Notes under the pieces: model-generated | Seen by the model: the letters and a program-made list of their open reading frames with translations, nothing else | What the model was told of the DNA's origin: nothing | Databases searched by the model: none | Assembly (NCBI GenBank): GCA_026545765.1 | Contig: JAIFAC010000025.1 | Coordinates: forward strand, 62,001 to 126,000 | Source: Plantago major | Taxonomy: Eukaryota; Streptophyta; Magnoliopsida; Lamiales; Plantaginaceae | Reading direction: 5' to 3' | DNA: 64,000 nucleotides | Shown: in pieces, positions 49,605 through 60,949 of the stretch | Layout: every line of letters starts with the position of its first letter | Numbering within the stretch: position 1 is the first letter of the stretch | Program-made: the position numbers and the translations under genes

Positions 49605-50039
49605 GATGAAATCAACTTCTCCCTTTCCCATTATCTGGCAACAATGTAAATCCAAAACCAACGTGGGAAGATAATAGAAATGGTGATGTCACAACAGATA
49701 GCTAGTGGAGACTTCTTTTGGAATTTTCCTCTAGTGTTATCTTGCATTTTGACACTTGATGTAATTTAGATATTGACTCCGTTTATTTACAAAAAAAAAA
49801 AAAGAAAAAACCGATGGATTGAACCTTACAATATCTTAAACAATAGCGTGTATGCATGAGTTAATTAAATGAGTAAGATGAATGGATATGATTTAAATTG
49901 GAGAAGTGAAACTAAGTCACAATTTGTAAATTAATATTATACCCGCATTTATTGTGAAAAAAGTCGATGGAATCAACTATAATTGCGATTTCAAATTTAA
50001 AAACAACAAAGAAACACAACAAGCACTACCCATTGGACT
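49605..50039. other. Intergenic
   Basis: AT-rich, with an A-rich run at about 49792-49810. No gene or clear repeat is visible. Confidence 0.4.
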
Positions 50040-52140
50040 GACTACAATATATGGCTTCTTAAGAAAACGAAATTGATGTCACAATAATATGCATAATCGT
50101 AAATCAATGTAAAATTTAATTACAATGCCACAAACAAGACCAGACAAACTAACGAACCAGAACGAAAACCCCGCAAGCCGACCTCGATAGTGTAAAATAA
50201 CTTGCGTCCAACAACAATTAAATTAAAATATTAAATTCATAAAATTAAGTCCGTATGTAGCCCGAGTGGAGATAGACTGCGCCCCCCCTTAATTGCACAG
50301 TCTATTTCTATTTGGGCACCATATGGTAATCCCGCAAGCCTGACCCCAATAAGGTAAAATAACATACTCCCAACTAATGAAAGTAAAATATTTTTTGACA
50401 TTTATTTGAAATTTTTGAATTTGCAATTATAGCGCACGCAGTTTATTTCCACTCGAGCACCATCTAAAAAATTGTTAGGACAAAATATAAAAATAAAATT
50501 AAAATATTAAATCTATCAAAGTGAGCCCGTCCGAAGCCCGAGTGGAGATATTTGATATTTTCGAATTTGCAATTATGGGGCGCGCAGTTTATTTCCACTC
50601 TGTCACCGTCTCAGAAAGTTGTTAAAGACAAAATATAACAATGAAATTAAAATATTAAAATCTATCAACCTGGCCGAAGCCTGAGAGTCTATTTCCACTC
50701 GACACCATATACATGCTCAAAATAACATTTAATGTATAATTTAATTACAATGCCACAAGCGACCCGATCATCACAAAGCTCGATCGGTAACCACAAGCCT
50801 TTGGTAGTAAAATAACATGCGCTCAAATAATGAAAGTAAAATATTTTTTAACATTTTTTTTATATATTTGATATATTCGAATTTGCGATTATGAGGTACA
50901 CAGTCTATCTCCACTAAGGCACCATCTCAAAAATTGTTGCACACAAAATATAACAATGAAATTAAAATATTAAATCTATAAGTGAGGCCGTCACAGTGAG
51001 GAGATAGGCCTTTATATCGCATCTATGTCCCTGATTACCATCGTGCATTGAAAATAACATTTAATGTACAATTTAATTACAACGCGACAAGCGAGCACAT
51101 TAGTTAACGATAGAATAAAATAACATGCGCCCAAATAATGAAAGTAAAGTAAATTTTTGCCCAAATAATGAAAGTAAAGTAGATTTAACAATTTCATTTG
51201 ATCGGGTTCGGTTGTGGAGTTATAATTAACTAGTACACTAAATACCTTTTTTCTTTTGCGTTCGTAGCGGATATCATGTTCTTCCATGCCACGGACGGGG
51301 GTCATATATGTTGCCTTTAACATTTCTTAAGATATTTGGCTATGCCACGTACGGTGCCCGAGTGGAGATAAACTACCCCAGAATCATGAGACTCAGAAAT
51401 AGCTTATGGGGCACAAAGTCTATTTCCACTTTCACCGTAGAGACTCAAAATAACATTTAATGTTCAATTTAATTACAACGCCACAAAACGAGCTTGATCG
51501 GTAACCCCTCAAGCCCGATTTCGATAGGGGTAAAATAATATGCGCCCATATAATGGAAGTAAAAATATTGTTTTGACATTTTTGTAGATATTTTATTTTT
51601 TCAAATTTGCAATTATGGAGCACGCAATTTATTTCCACTCGGGCTCGGGCACCGTACAAGCTCAATTTTAAAGGGTTAACATTATAATCGAGTGTTATAA
51701 TTTGTCTTCCACAAATTTTTAGATATTTGCTATTTTAAATTTGTGATTTTGGGTTGTGTAGTCTATTTCCACTTGGGCGTCATCTGAACTCAAAATAACA
51801 TTTAGTGTACTATTTACAATGCCACAAAAACGAACTTTGCACAAGCGAGCCAATTGGCAACCCCTTAAGCGACCATGGGTAACATAACATGCACCTAAAT
51901 AATGAAAGTAAAATAATTTTTGACATTTTTTTTAGATAGTTGATATTTTTCAAATTTGCGATTTAGGGGCGCGATCTATCTCCACTCGTGCACCATCTCA
52001 AAATTGTTAAAGAAAAAAATGTAACAATGAAATTACAATAATAAATCTATCAAAGTGAGCCGATTGGAGATAATGCGCCCGTAATACTTGCAAATTCAAA
52101 ATATCCTCTGGGCGCAATCTATTTCCACTCGGACACCCAC
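50040..52140. repeat. Satellite-like array, unit about 345 bp made of two sub-blocks
   Basis: A word near CTATTTCCACTCGGGCACC recurs near 50290, 50442, 50588, 50688, 50905, 51419, 51627, 51761, 51968 and 52108. The spacings alternate around 135-150 and 205-215 bp in the right half, adding up to about 345 bp. A second word near AATTTAATTACAATGCCACAA recurs near 50118, 50737, 51072, 51467 and 51806. A third, AAATAATGAAAGTAAA, is found in most units. The copies are diverged and some are truncated (50.3-50.7 kb). No ORF is conserved between units. The array stops where the copia LTR begins. Confidence 0.8.
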
Positions 52141-53170
52141 GATACTTCACTAGGCGCTATATTTTATAAATTACGAGAAGGATCATAAGCAGACGAATAA
52201 ATATGCAGAAGAAACAGATGAAATATGCAGAAGGAATGAAGAAACAGACGAGGAATGAAGAAAGCGTCCTTCATATATATTACGTTTCTTGTATTAAGTA
52301 AAAACACGCTTTATACCTTGTGCTTTAGGAGTTGTACCTAACGGTTATGAAAGTGCAGTATGCACTTGTATTTTGATAATTTTGTCTTCAATAATGGGTT
52401 CAAGTTTGTGTTTGTTGTTGTTGTTGTTTGTGAAGCTCTTGGGACTACGATGTTGTATAACATTGTGACGGATAAATTAAATCTTTGGCATAACATTGAA
52501 GATATAACATTGCGATCGACATCAGAACAAAGCACATTAGACGAAACTTGAATTGTAAGTATTTACAAATCGACAAGAGATGATTTAAGGAAAAGAACAA
52601 CTTGTGGTGAAAGCGAGAAGGAATATATTTTATGAAGAATCAAAATATGGAAAATTCCTTCTATCGTATATTGAAGAAAACAAGACAAAGGAAATTGCCT
52701 TTCTTTGAGATCCTATTGCCTTTCGACTTGGATGGAAAGTATCGATATCTCATGTATATATACAAGGATTGATAGCGATGGGGCGCCTTTCTTGGTGATC
52801 AATCAAGATTTTGTTAAAGTTTAGGCTTCTTGTTTTACGCTAGCTTTAGAGTTTGTCTAAGAGTATTCATTGTTGGAATAACTCTTTCAAACATCGACCT
52901 AGAATAGCTTTTCTTGTTAGTTCTTCTAGGGCTAGTTTTGGTTGTTTAATCAATCATGTGATTGTATTAAACTAGTTGATTAGATCTACTTTTCTGTCGG
53001 TGATATTTTGCCTAAAGGCGTGTGACATATTTATATATTGTTGGCTTGGTAATAGAAGTTTTATTCTTATTCATCCGTCGCCTATTGTTTATAGTGTTGA
53101 AGACATTGTTGAACAACATTGTCTATTGATCTTGTTCTAAGTACCCGATCAAGGATCCTACGTTCTAACA
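52141..53170 (+). mobile_element. 5' LTR of copia element 1 (SIRE/Maximus type)
   Basis: The right end is well placed: it stops with ..GTTCTAACA at 53170, directly before a primer-binding-site match. A TATA-like word (CATGTATATATAC at about 52755) may be the LTR promoter. The left border is not defined because no intact 3' LTR is present for comparison. The length of about 1 kb fits SIRE-type LTRs. Confidence 0.6.
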
Positions 53171-53187
53171 AGTGGCATCGAGCTAGC
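53171..53187 (+). other. Primer binding site (tRNA-iMet type), copia 1
   Basis: AGTGGCATCGAGCTAG is one or two changes from the standard TGGTATCAGAGC match to initiator Met-tRNA, lying directly after the LTR end. Confidence 0.7.
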
Positions 53188-53283
53188 CACTAACTCTTGG
53201 TGTGCGGATGCGGTACTCTGCGATGGATGCAAACTGAGACCTCCACAGCTTGGTGGGTCGACTACCATTACTAGCAAATCCGG

Positions 53284-54160
53284 ATGAGGACTTACATCAA
53301 GTCCCTTGATGGCGTGCTTGGAGATCCATTCAGAAGGTTACAGCTTGTTGAAGGACACGATCTTGATGGTGACATTGTCCCCATTCACGAAGGCAACTTC
53401 CTGCGGGGTGACATACTTAGCTCTTACAATGAAAAAGCCTTAAATGCTATTTTTGGTCATGTAGATGCTCATATGTTTAAAATTATTCAAAGCGCACTCT
53501 TGCCAAAACAAGCAGGATTTGTGAGTCATTATGAAGGGATGCTAGTGTCGAACAAACTAAACTTAGAATGCTTTGGTCTCAATTTGAAAATCTAAGAATG
53601 GCGGAGGAAGAAACAATTGACTCTTATTTTGAAAAACTTTAACTCTCTCCAATGAAGTCGAAAATGGAGAAGTTATTTCTAATAGGCAATTTATTTCCAA
53701 AGTGATCGATCTCTTTCCTCAAGATTTAATACCAAAGTCACTATTGGAAGACACTCATAACTTGGCAACTATGGATTTTCACACCTGTTGAACAATTTAA
53801 AAAATTTGAACTAAATGAAAATGAGAGGCAAGGTATGAAAACTTCATAGTATCTCCTTCACTCTAAATCTAAGCTAAATCTTGAGCTTGATAGTAGTAGT
53901 GATGAGTCGACAATATGGTAGGAAGCTTTCAACAATCTTGTGAGGAAGTTCAACAAACTTAAATTGAGAAAAACTGCAGTCGAGGATCCTCGAGTGGAAC
54001 CAAAAATTTCAAAGAAAAGCGATACTTTCAAAAGCAGGTTACGCTTCCAAGACTAGCTCTGGATCATTTTGATCGCACTCCTCTTAGTCGATTAGATGTT
54101 TTGAATGCGAGGTGGGGTCGTTATCAAAATGAATGTGCTAACAATCTCAGAAAAGAAAAA
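53284..54160 (+). pseudogene. Copia 1 gag
   Basis: The capsid reading starts near MRTYIKSLDGV. It continues with YNEKALNAIFGHVDAHMFK and, over frame changes, VSHYEG, LRMLWSQFENLRMAEEE, IDSYFEKL and SLLEDTHNLATM. This is the UBN2-type gag of Ty1/copia elements. A zinc-knuckle end is legible near 54110-54150 (YQNECANNLRK). Breaks occur about every 50-150 bp, so the copy cannot make Gag as read. Confidence 0.8.
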
Positions 54161-55560
54161 AGAATCTTCTTGCTTGTCTCGGTGATGTTTGGATGAAGAA
54201 CATGAAGATGAAGAAAAGAAGATGATTCAACTACCGATGCAGGAGCTCTCCGTTCATCCACTTACAATGTTGATGACCAATGTTGGGACAACATCGGCAA
54301 GACAACATCAGAGTAGAAATCTTCTTTGACTATGATGACTCGAGGCGAAATTTTGGCACTAACCAAATCGAAATCGGGAATCTCGATGTTTATGTACACA
54401 TGGTTACATGGATTTTGATCTGAGATAGTTCTTGAGAAGAGGAAGTCGTCGCGGAACAAATGGTGAAGGATGCGCAGCGGATGTATGAAACTCTTGGTGA
54501 ATGGAAGACTCGAGAAAACTCCTCGAAAATTGAGAAGGAGAACTACAATCTGAAAGACACCATTGTCAAGCTGGAAGTGGAAGCCCGACAAAGAAGGACC
54601 ATTCGCTCAAGGTAACCTTGAACTATCTAATGAAAAGAAGGTAATTGCAAAGTGGAACTCCTCTACTTCTAGACTTAATGATATGCTTGATATAAATAAT
54701 GATGGGACTCTTTGGTCTAAATTACCTTTGGTAGTTATGATGCTTATTTTGATAAGAAACTTGGGTGCAACATGAGCTGCATTAACCGATACCCCGAAGT
54801 TATCGAACCTCTTTACGAGCTCATAAATGGTCTGTGTTTGTCGAAGAAATTTTTTTTTTTATGTGCACTTCATCACAAACTTGGTCACAAAAAACCTTAC
54901 TGTTTCAAGTACCAAACGGACTTAAAAAGGGAACATGTTGAGTCCTCCAACCTCAGTGACCTCTCCAAGAATCCCTCCCTTCTTGCTTCTAGCAAACAAA
55001 ATAGTGATTTCGATGTTAGCTGCGATGTTGTGACAACATCCACTTCAATGTTGAAAGATGTAATCCTAAGTCTCTAAGTCTATCCTAGTTCTCTAAGCGA
55101 GGTAAACCTCCGGGACAAATAAGAAAACACAAGAATGTTTGAACCATATTTGGGTAGCTAAAGAAAACATACTTGCAATGTTGCTTTTTTCTGTTCTACT
55201 TCTCTAACAATGCGAAAATGGTACTTGACGATTGGTTGCTCTAGGCACATGGCCGGTAACCCGTCAAACTTGTCAAGTGTGTTGCTCAAAAGCCAGTGCA
55301 GATGACATATGGAGGAGGATACCAAAGCAAAATCCTTGGAAAGTGAACACATGCCTTAAAGGATATCCTAAACTTTCAAATGTTCTTCTTGTTGAGGTTT
55401 AACGGCTAATCTTGTCGATTATAAGCCACAATGTGATGATGATATGAAATTCAAGTTTGATAAGCGTTCTTGCAAAGTTTATACTTGTGTGGACAAATTA
55501 AGCTGTGATGAGTGTTAGATCTCGGGACAACTGCTATGTGATGGGCGTTCCTCAAGTGCG
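54161..55560 (+). mobile_element. Copia 1, gag end to protease region
   Basis: In SIRE-type elements gag has a long coiled tail before the protease. Here 54440-54600 reads like part of such a tail (MYETLGEWKTRENSSK..), 54650-54740 gives NSSTSRLNDMLD, and about 54855-54930 gives a CALHHKLGHKKPYCFK zinc-knuckle-like word. No DSG protease active site could be read; it may be lost or out of frame. Confidence 0.55.
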
Positions 55561-58345
55561 ATGTTGCTCGACATCATGATGCAACATTGTGGCACAAGAA
55601 ATTGGGACATATCGATTCTGAGAATTTGGAGAAGATCATCAAAAACAATGTGGTGAGTGTGTTGAAGCTTACCAATGCGAGGAAGCATGTATGTGGTGGC
55701 TGTCTTACGAAAACAAACCGAAGCGAGCGGTACTGACTCCGAGTTGAAGGACAAAAAGAGTACTTTACGCTTTGAACTCTTGCAAATGGATCTCATGGGT
55801 CTGTAGAAGCTAAAAGTTTGGGAGGAGCTTGGTATATCTATGTTATAGTTGATGATTTCTCTAGATACACTTGGGTCCAATTTTTGAAAGAAAAATGAAA
55901 CTTTTGAATCCTTGAAAAGCGGCATGCAAAATGTTGTAATCGATTACTCTATGGTGCAAGAATTCGATCGACCATGGTAAAGAATTTGAGAATCAATTTT
56001 TGATAAATCTTGTGAAAAGAAAGGGATCATGCATGAATACTCGGCTCCCAAGACACCCAACAAAATGGTGTTGTTGAAAGGAAAAAAGGACTCTTGAAAT
56101 GGCGAGTGATGTTGAGCTCGATGAACTGTCAAAAAGGTTGTGAAATTTGAAGGTGAACAACGCTTGTCACATAATCAATCGTGTCTATCTTCGTCCGATA
56201 CTCGACCACTCCCTATGAGATTTTGAAAGGGAAAACCCGATCTTAAGTACTTTCATGTCTTTAGATGTGTGTGTTACATACTGATGATAGGGAACATCTA
56301 GGAAGTTTGATGCTAAAAGTGACAAAGAAATCTTTGTTGGGTACTCACAAAATAGTCATGCGTATAGAATATACAATCTAGATTGCAAACTATACAAGAA
56401 TGCGTGAATGTTTCCTTTGATGACTCGAGCCCTATGCAGGAGAGAAGATCTACTGCGAGTCTTTGAGCAGTTATTGACAACCTCTGACTCTTCTACACAT
56501 GGGGACGTTCCAGAAACTATGACTCCTGCTGCTGATCAAAGTTAAAGAACCCATGATGTGAGCAATGTTGTACGACATCCCCCACATGCAATGTTGACTC
56601 GACATTGATTCGACATCCGATTTCCACTCCTGGCGATGAAGAACAAGTTGATCCCCACAGTGAGGCGAAATTTGAATCGATAATGCCTCGACATTAATGT
56701 TGCACCCTTTCACGACTCACGTGAGATCCTCCTCCTAGAATTCCAAAGATCATCCAGTTCCCAGTAATTGGAAATCCGGGAGGGAGGACATTGAGGGAAA
56801 CAGCATAAAAACTACAAGGAGACACTCGGACTTCTTGAAATACATAACTCTGTAAGTTCCTCGTGCTTTGTTTCTTTAATTGAACCTAAAAATGTGAAAG
56901 AAGCCCTTCGATGATTTTTGGATAGAAGCAATGCAAGATGAGCCCCGTTCAATTCCAAACAAATGAAGTCTGGACACTTGTTCCCCATAACATAAATGTC
57001 ATAGGAACCAAGTGGATTTTCAAAATAAGAGTGATGAGAAAGGGTAGTTGTAAAAACAAAGCAGATTGGTTGCTCAAGGTTACACTCAGTAGAAGGCATT
57101 GATTTTGATGAAACCTTCGCTCCTGTTGCTAGACTAGAATCCATTAAACTTGCTCCTAGCCATATGTTGTCTTAAAATAAAACTTCGACAAATGGATGTT
57201 AAAGGAGCTTTCTTGAATGGCTACATTGACAAAGAAGTGTATGTTGAACAACTTTGGAGGTTTGAAGATCCTCTTTATCCGACCATGTTTTTAAACTAAG
57301 AAAAACATTGTATGGTTTGAAACAAGCCCTCGTGCTTGGTATGCTAGGCAAAATTCCTAGTTGGATTAGGGTTTAAGAGGGTGAGGGAGATCAAACTCTG
57401 TTTATCCTCGGGAAAGGAAAGGACATTTGCATTGCTCAAATCTATGTTGATGATATTGTCTTTGGTGCTAACCCTCTTTGCTAGAAAATTTTGTTCAAAC
57501 CGTAGCGAGAACCTTTGAGATAGTATGATTGGTGAACTTCGGTTTCTTCTTGGGGCTCGAATCTGTGAGCAGGATGGTCTCTTTATCTCTTAAGAGAAAT
57601 ATGCGAGAATCTTATCACAAAATTTGGTGGAAAATGCCAAACCTTGCGGCACTCCATGGCTTTCTGAAACTTCAAGAAAGCGATGTTGGGGGCGATGTTA
57701 ACTTGACATTGTATAGATCGATGATTGGAAGTCTCTGTATTTCTCGACCACGGACACGACATCATGTTCTCTTTGTGTATGTGCGGTATCAATCAAACCC
57801 AAAACATCTCATTTAGCTTCTGTCAAAGAATCATTAGATATATATCGAGGCGTTAATCTTGGATTATGGTATGCATGTGATTCAAACACTAATATGTTGG
57901 GATTTAGTGATTACGATTAAATTGGTGGTGACTTAGATGATCAAAAATCAACTAGTGGAGGTTGTTTTATCTTGGACCAAATCTTGTATCATGGTATAGT
58001 AAGAAACAAAATTGTGTCTCTCTCTAATCTGAATATATGGCTACTTTGGGGTTGTGTCTCAACTAATTTGGTGAACAATATCTTGCATGAATATGGGTTC
58101 CAAAAGTGACACTCTTTTGATGTTTTGTGATAACTTAAGTGCCATTCACATTTCCAAGAATCGATTCAACACTTCGCACCAAGCATATAGACATTGACAC
58201 CATTTTCTTAGAGACTTGGTCACGAACAAATTATTGACATACAACACATTGATACTACAAATCGGTTAGTTGACATTTCACAAAGCCTCTTGATAAGGAG
58301 AGATTCTTCAGTTTGAGAAGGCCTCTTGGTCTATGCACTATTTGA
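55561..58345 (+). pseudogene. Copia 1 pol: integrase, reverse transcriptase, RNase H
   Basis: The order is that of Ty1/copia. Pre-integrase is near 55585-55690 (LWHKKLGHIDSENLEKI, then CGGC). The integrase core is at 55790-56110: a DLMG word, then WYIYVIVDDFSRYTWVQFLK, FENQFLINL and a VERK-like end. RT is at 57180-57600: QMDVKGAFLNGYIDKEVYVEQ, then the YVDDIVFGA catalytic loop near 57440-57470. RNase H runs 57830-58340, with a SEYMA word and the closing LTKPLDKERF-like reading. All domains are shattered by short indels. 56460-56780 is a divergent linker. Confidence 0.85.
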
Positions 58346-58581
58346 TGTGATTTGTTGCAAGCAATGTTGACATAACATCACGGTCAACATTGACTTCTGT
58401 GTTTATCTAGTAATGTCCATTTGCTGTTTAGTTTTATATTTTTTGTGCTCACATTATATCTTGTACATGGTATTATTTGTTTGTAGCTTACGGGGTGATG
58501 CTTAGGGTTTGAAAGGCTATTTGAAACCAAGGTTGAAAGGATCGAGTTTCTGTGTGTTTGTTTTGTAAAACCAGATTGGTC
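58346..58581 (+). mobile_element. Copia 1 3' tail, without its LTR
   Basis: After RNase H comes AT-rich sequence with another 15-nt palindrome (58364-58378). The 3' LTR that should resemble 52141-53170 is not found before the foreign LTR begins at about 58582. Copia 1 is therefore truncated or interrupted here. Confidence 0.5.
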
Positions 58582-59275
58582 CAGATAACGGAAAAGTAAA
58601 GATTAGAGGGGGGTGAATAGTCTTTTAAAACTTTATCGATAAACTATTTCTCGGACTGAATAGATATACGATGCTTACCTATCGAAAGCGGAAGACTTAA
58701 TAAAGATAAGTGCGGAAGCTTGTTAATATGTGTGTGTGTGTGTTCTTTGAAATGTAAATCTGAAAGGTAAATATACAGCAAAGTATAGTGGTATCTGGAG
58801 GTGGCGTAATCCTCAACTAATCACTTGGTCTGCGAGACCTAGAATTCACTAGAAGATAATTGAGTTCACCTTACAATAATCCTATTCTAAGATTCTTAAA
58901 CAATTGGTTCCCAAATGTTCCCCTGAGTTGTTCCCCGGCTTTCCTGAAGTACTTCTATACTTTCGAAACCTTTGAGTTATTCCCTAGCTTCCCAAGCTAA
59001 GTACTTCCTATACTCAATAACCTTGGAGTTATTCCTTAGTTTCCAAATCAAGTACTTCCTATACTCCGGTAACCTTGGAGTTATTCACTGATTTTTCAAA
59101 CTAAGTACTTCCTGTACTCCACTTGATTTTGGTGTTGGTTTTGGTTTGAGTTGTCGGATGAGCTTCCTTAATAACTTATTCGATTATTGAGATAGCTCGT
59201 GAATCAAATATACTTAATACACTTTTCAATGTATGGTATATTGTTCTTTTCTTGACCAATCTTAGATAAATTGTT
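58582..59275 (-). mobile_element. Copia 2 family LTR, minus-oriented copy
   Basis: This segment is the inverted match of 60218-60932. Shared words, in order, include TTAGAGGGGGGTGAATAG, GTGGTATCTGGAGGTGGCGTAATCC, several near-copies of TTCCCAAGTCAAGTACTTCC with CCTTGGAGTTATTCC, and CTTTTCAATGTATGGTATATTG. The repeated CCTTGGAGTTATTC-AAGTACTTCC block (period about 60) is an internal tandem repeat of this LTR family. Confidence 0.8.
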
Positions 59276-60217
59276 GGGAAATTTGTTGGAAATTTCTTGG
59301 GAAATTTATTAGATATTTTATTAGAAATATCCTTAGATTTGATCAACAACATGATGACTTATCTTAGTCTCGAAAAGGTGATTAGTACTCTTGGTTCTTG
59401 AACATTGTAAAGAGAAACACACTAAGTATGATAGTCTAGCTAATCTTGTATGGATATTGGGTCTCAAAATGTAATTTTATTTTATGAAGAAGACGAAGAA
59501 GACATCTAAGCGAACAAGCTCAGCATTGAAGACTTGAAAAGCACAAGATTGTCGATGTTGTTGTTCGATACCTTAGCTAGATATCTTGAAGACCGAATAG
59601 TTTCAAACAAAAGCGTCAAGAGATATCCGAGAAATAAAGGCTATCCGAAAGCAAGGAAAGTGTCCATGATATCTATTCTCGATACCTTGAGCTTTAACCA
59701 CATCTACGAACAAATACATATATTGCAAACAAAGTTGTTTCAATATAAGTGGTATCAAAAGATTGAAGATAAGGGCGCAAAGAATCGATAACACTAGTCT
59801 CTCGACATAAAGCATAATTCGTTGGCACTCTGAGACAAAAGTATAGTACAATGCATTTAATGCCGCAGGGTGAGAAGATGTCGAATAAAGCAACGACGAC
59901 GAAGAAGACAAAACACTAAGATTATACCAGATATCAATAGTTTGAATTTCCTCAACCAAGATACTATTCAAACGGCACTCAAATTCATCTATAAATATCA
60001 ACATCAGCTTGAAGAACACCGAACTACAGAACTTATCAACATCTTACTCTCTCAAAGCAAATTACTTATCCTCAAAGCTTTATGTTACGACCAAGCTTTT
60101 GATCTTGAAGTAACTCTTGAAGTTCTATGTCCCATCTAAACAAGCATAGTTTATACTGTGAAAGAGTTGGAAACGAAAGATCAAGTATCGAGATTCATTC
60201 TGCTCAACATTTATCTA
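59276..60217. mobile_element. Spacer between inverted copia LTRs
   Basis: Probably the remaining unshared parts of the two LTRs. It contains a GGAAATTT-TTGGGAAATTTATT repeat (59280-59340) and ORFs on both strands (59534-59791, 59870-60139, 59603-60019) with no recognised domain. Ends of either LTR could not be fixed. Confidence 0.4.
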
Positions 60218-60932
60218 AGCACTGGGGTCAAGAAAAGAACAAGATATACCATAGCATTGAAAAGTGTATTAAGATATACTTCTGATTCCACGTAGCTATC
60301 TGATAATCGAATAAGTTAATAAAGAAGCTCATCCTCGACAACTCAAACTAAAACCAACACCATATAATCAAGCGTGGGTACAAAGAAGTACTTATTTGAA
60401 AATCAAAGGGAATAACCCAAGGTTAATGGAGTATAGGAAGTACTTGATTTGGGAAACCAAGGAATAACTCTAAGGTTATTAGTACTGAGTATGGAAGTAT
60501 TTAGCTGGAAAGCGGGAATAACTCAAAGGTTTCTGAGTATAAGATTTCAGCCGTGGAAAGCCGGGGAACAACTCAGGGGAACATTTAAATAAATCAACTG
60601 CTGTTAAGAATCTTAGAATAGTCATTGTGTGTGAACTCAATTATCCGTTTCTAATACATTCTATGCTCTGGTAGACCAAGTGGATTAGTCGAGGACGCTT
60701 CTACCCATGACAATTACATTTCAATACATTACCATCTTCAGATTTACATTCTCACCAACACTCACACACACTTAAACTGCTTCTCGCACTTATCATCTTT
60801 TATTAAGTCTTCCCATACCGATTTCCTAAGTATCGATATCTATCTGTATATCTCAGAGGGCTTTTATCGACAAAAGTTTCTAAAAAGACTATTCACCCCC
60901 CTCTAAATTTTTATCATTATCCTAATTCAACA
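60218..60932 (+). mobile_element. 5' LTR (3' portion) of copia element 2
   Basis: It is plus-oriented and the inverted match of 58582-59275, ending CTATTCACCCCCCTCTAAAT at 60889-60908 and then ..CTAATTCAACA at 60932. The CA end is followed by a degraded primer site (AGTAGAGCCAC, 60933-60943) and the gag of copia 2. It is thus the functional-side 5' LTR of that element; its left border lies somewhere before 60218. Confidence 0.75.
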
Positions 60933-60949
60933 AGTAGAGCCACAGGAGG

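Noticed and set aside
58582-60932. Long inverted repeat as the terminal repeats of a MULE or foldback element
   Set aside because: The right arm ends in a copia-type LTR terminus with primer site and gag-pol after it, so the arms are LTRs.
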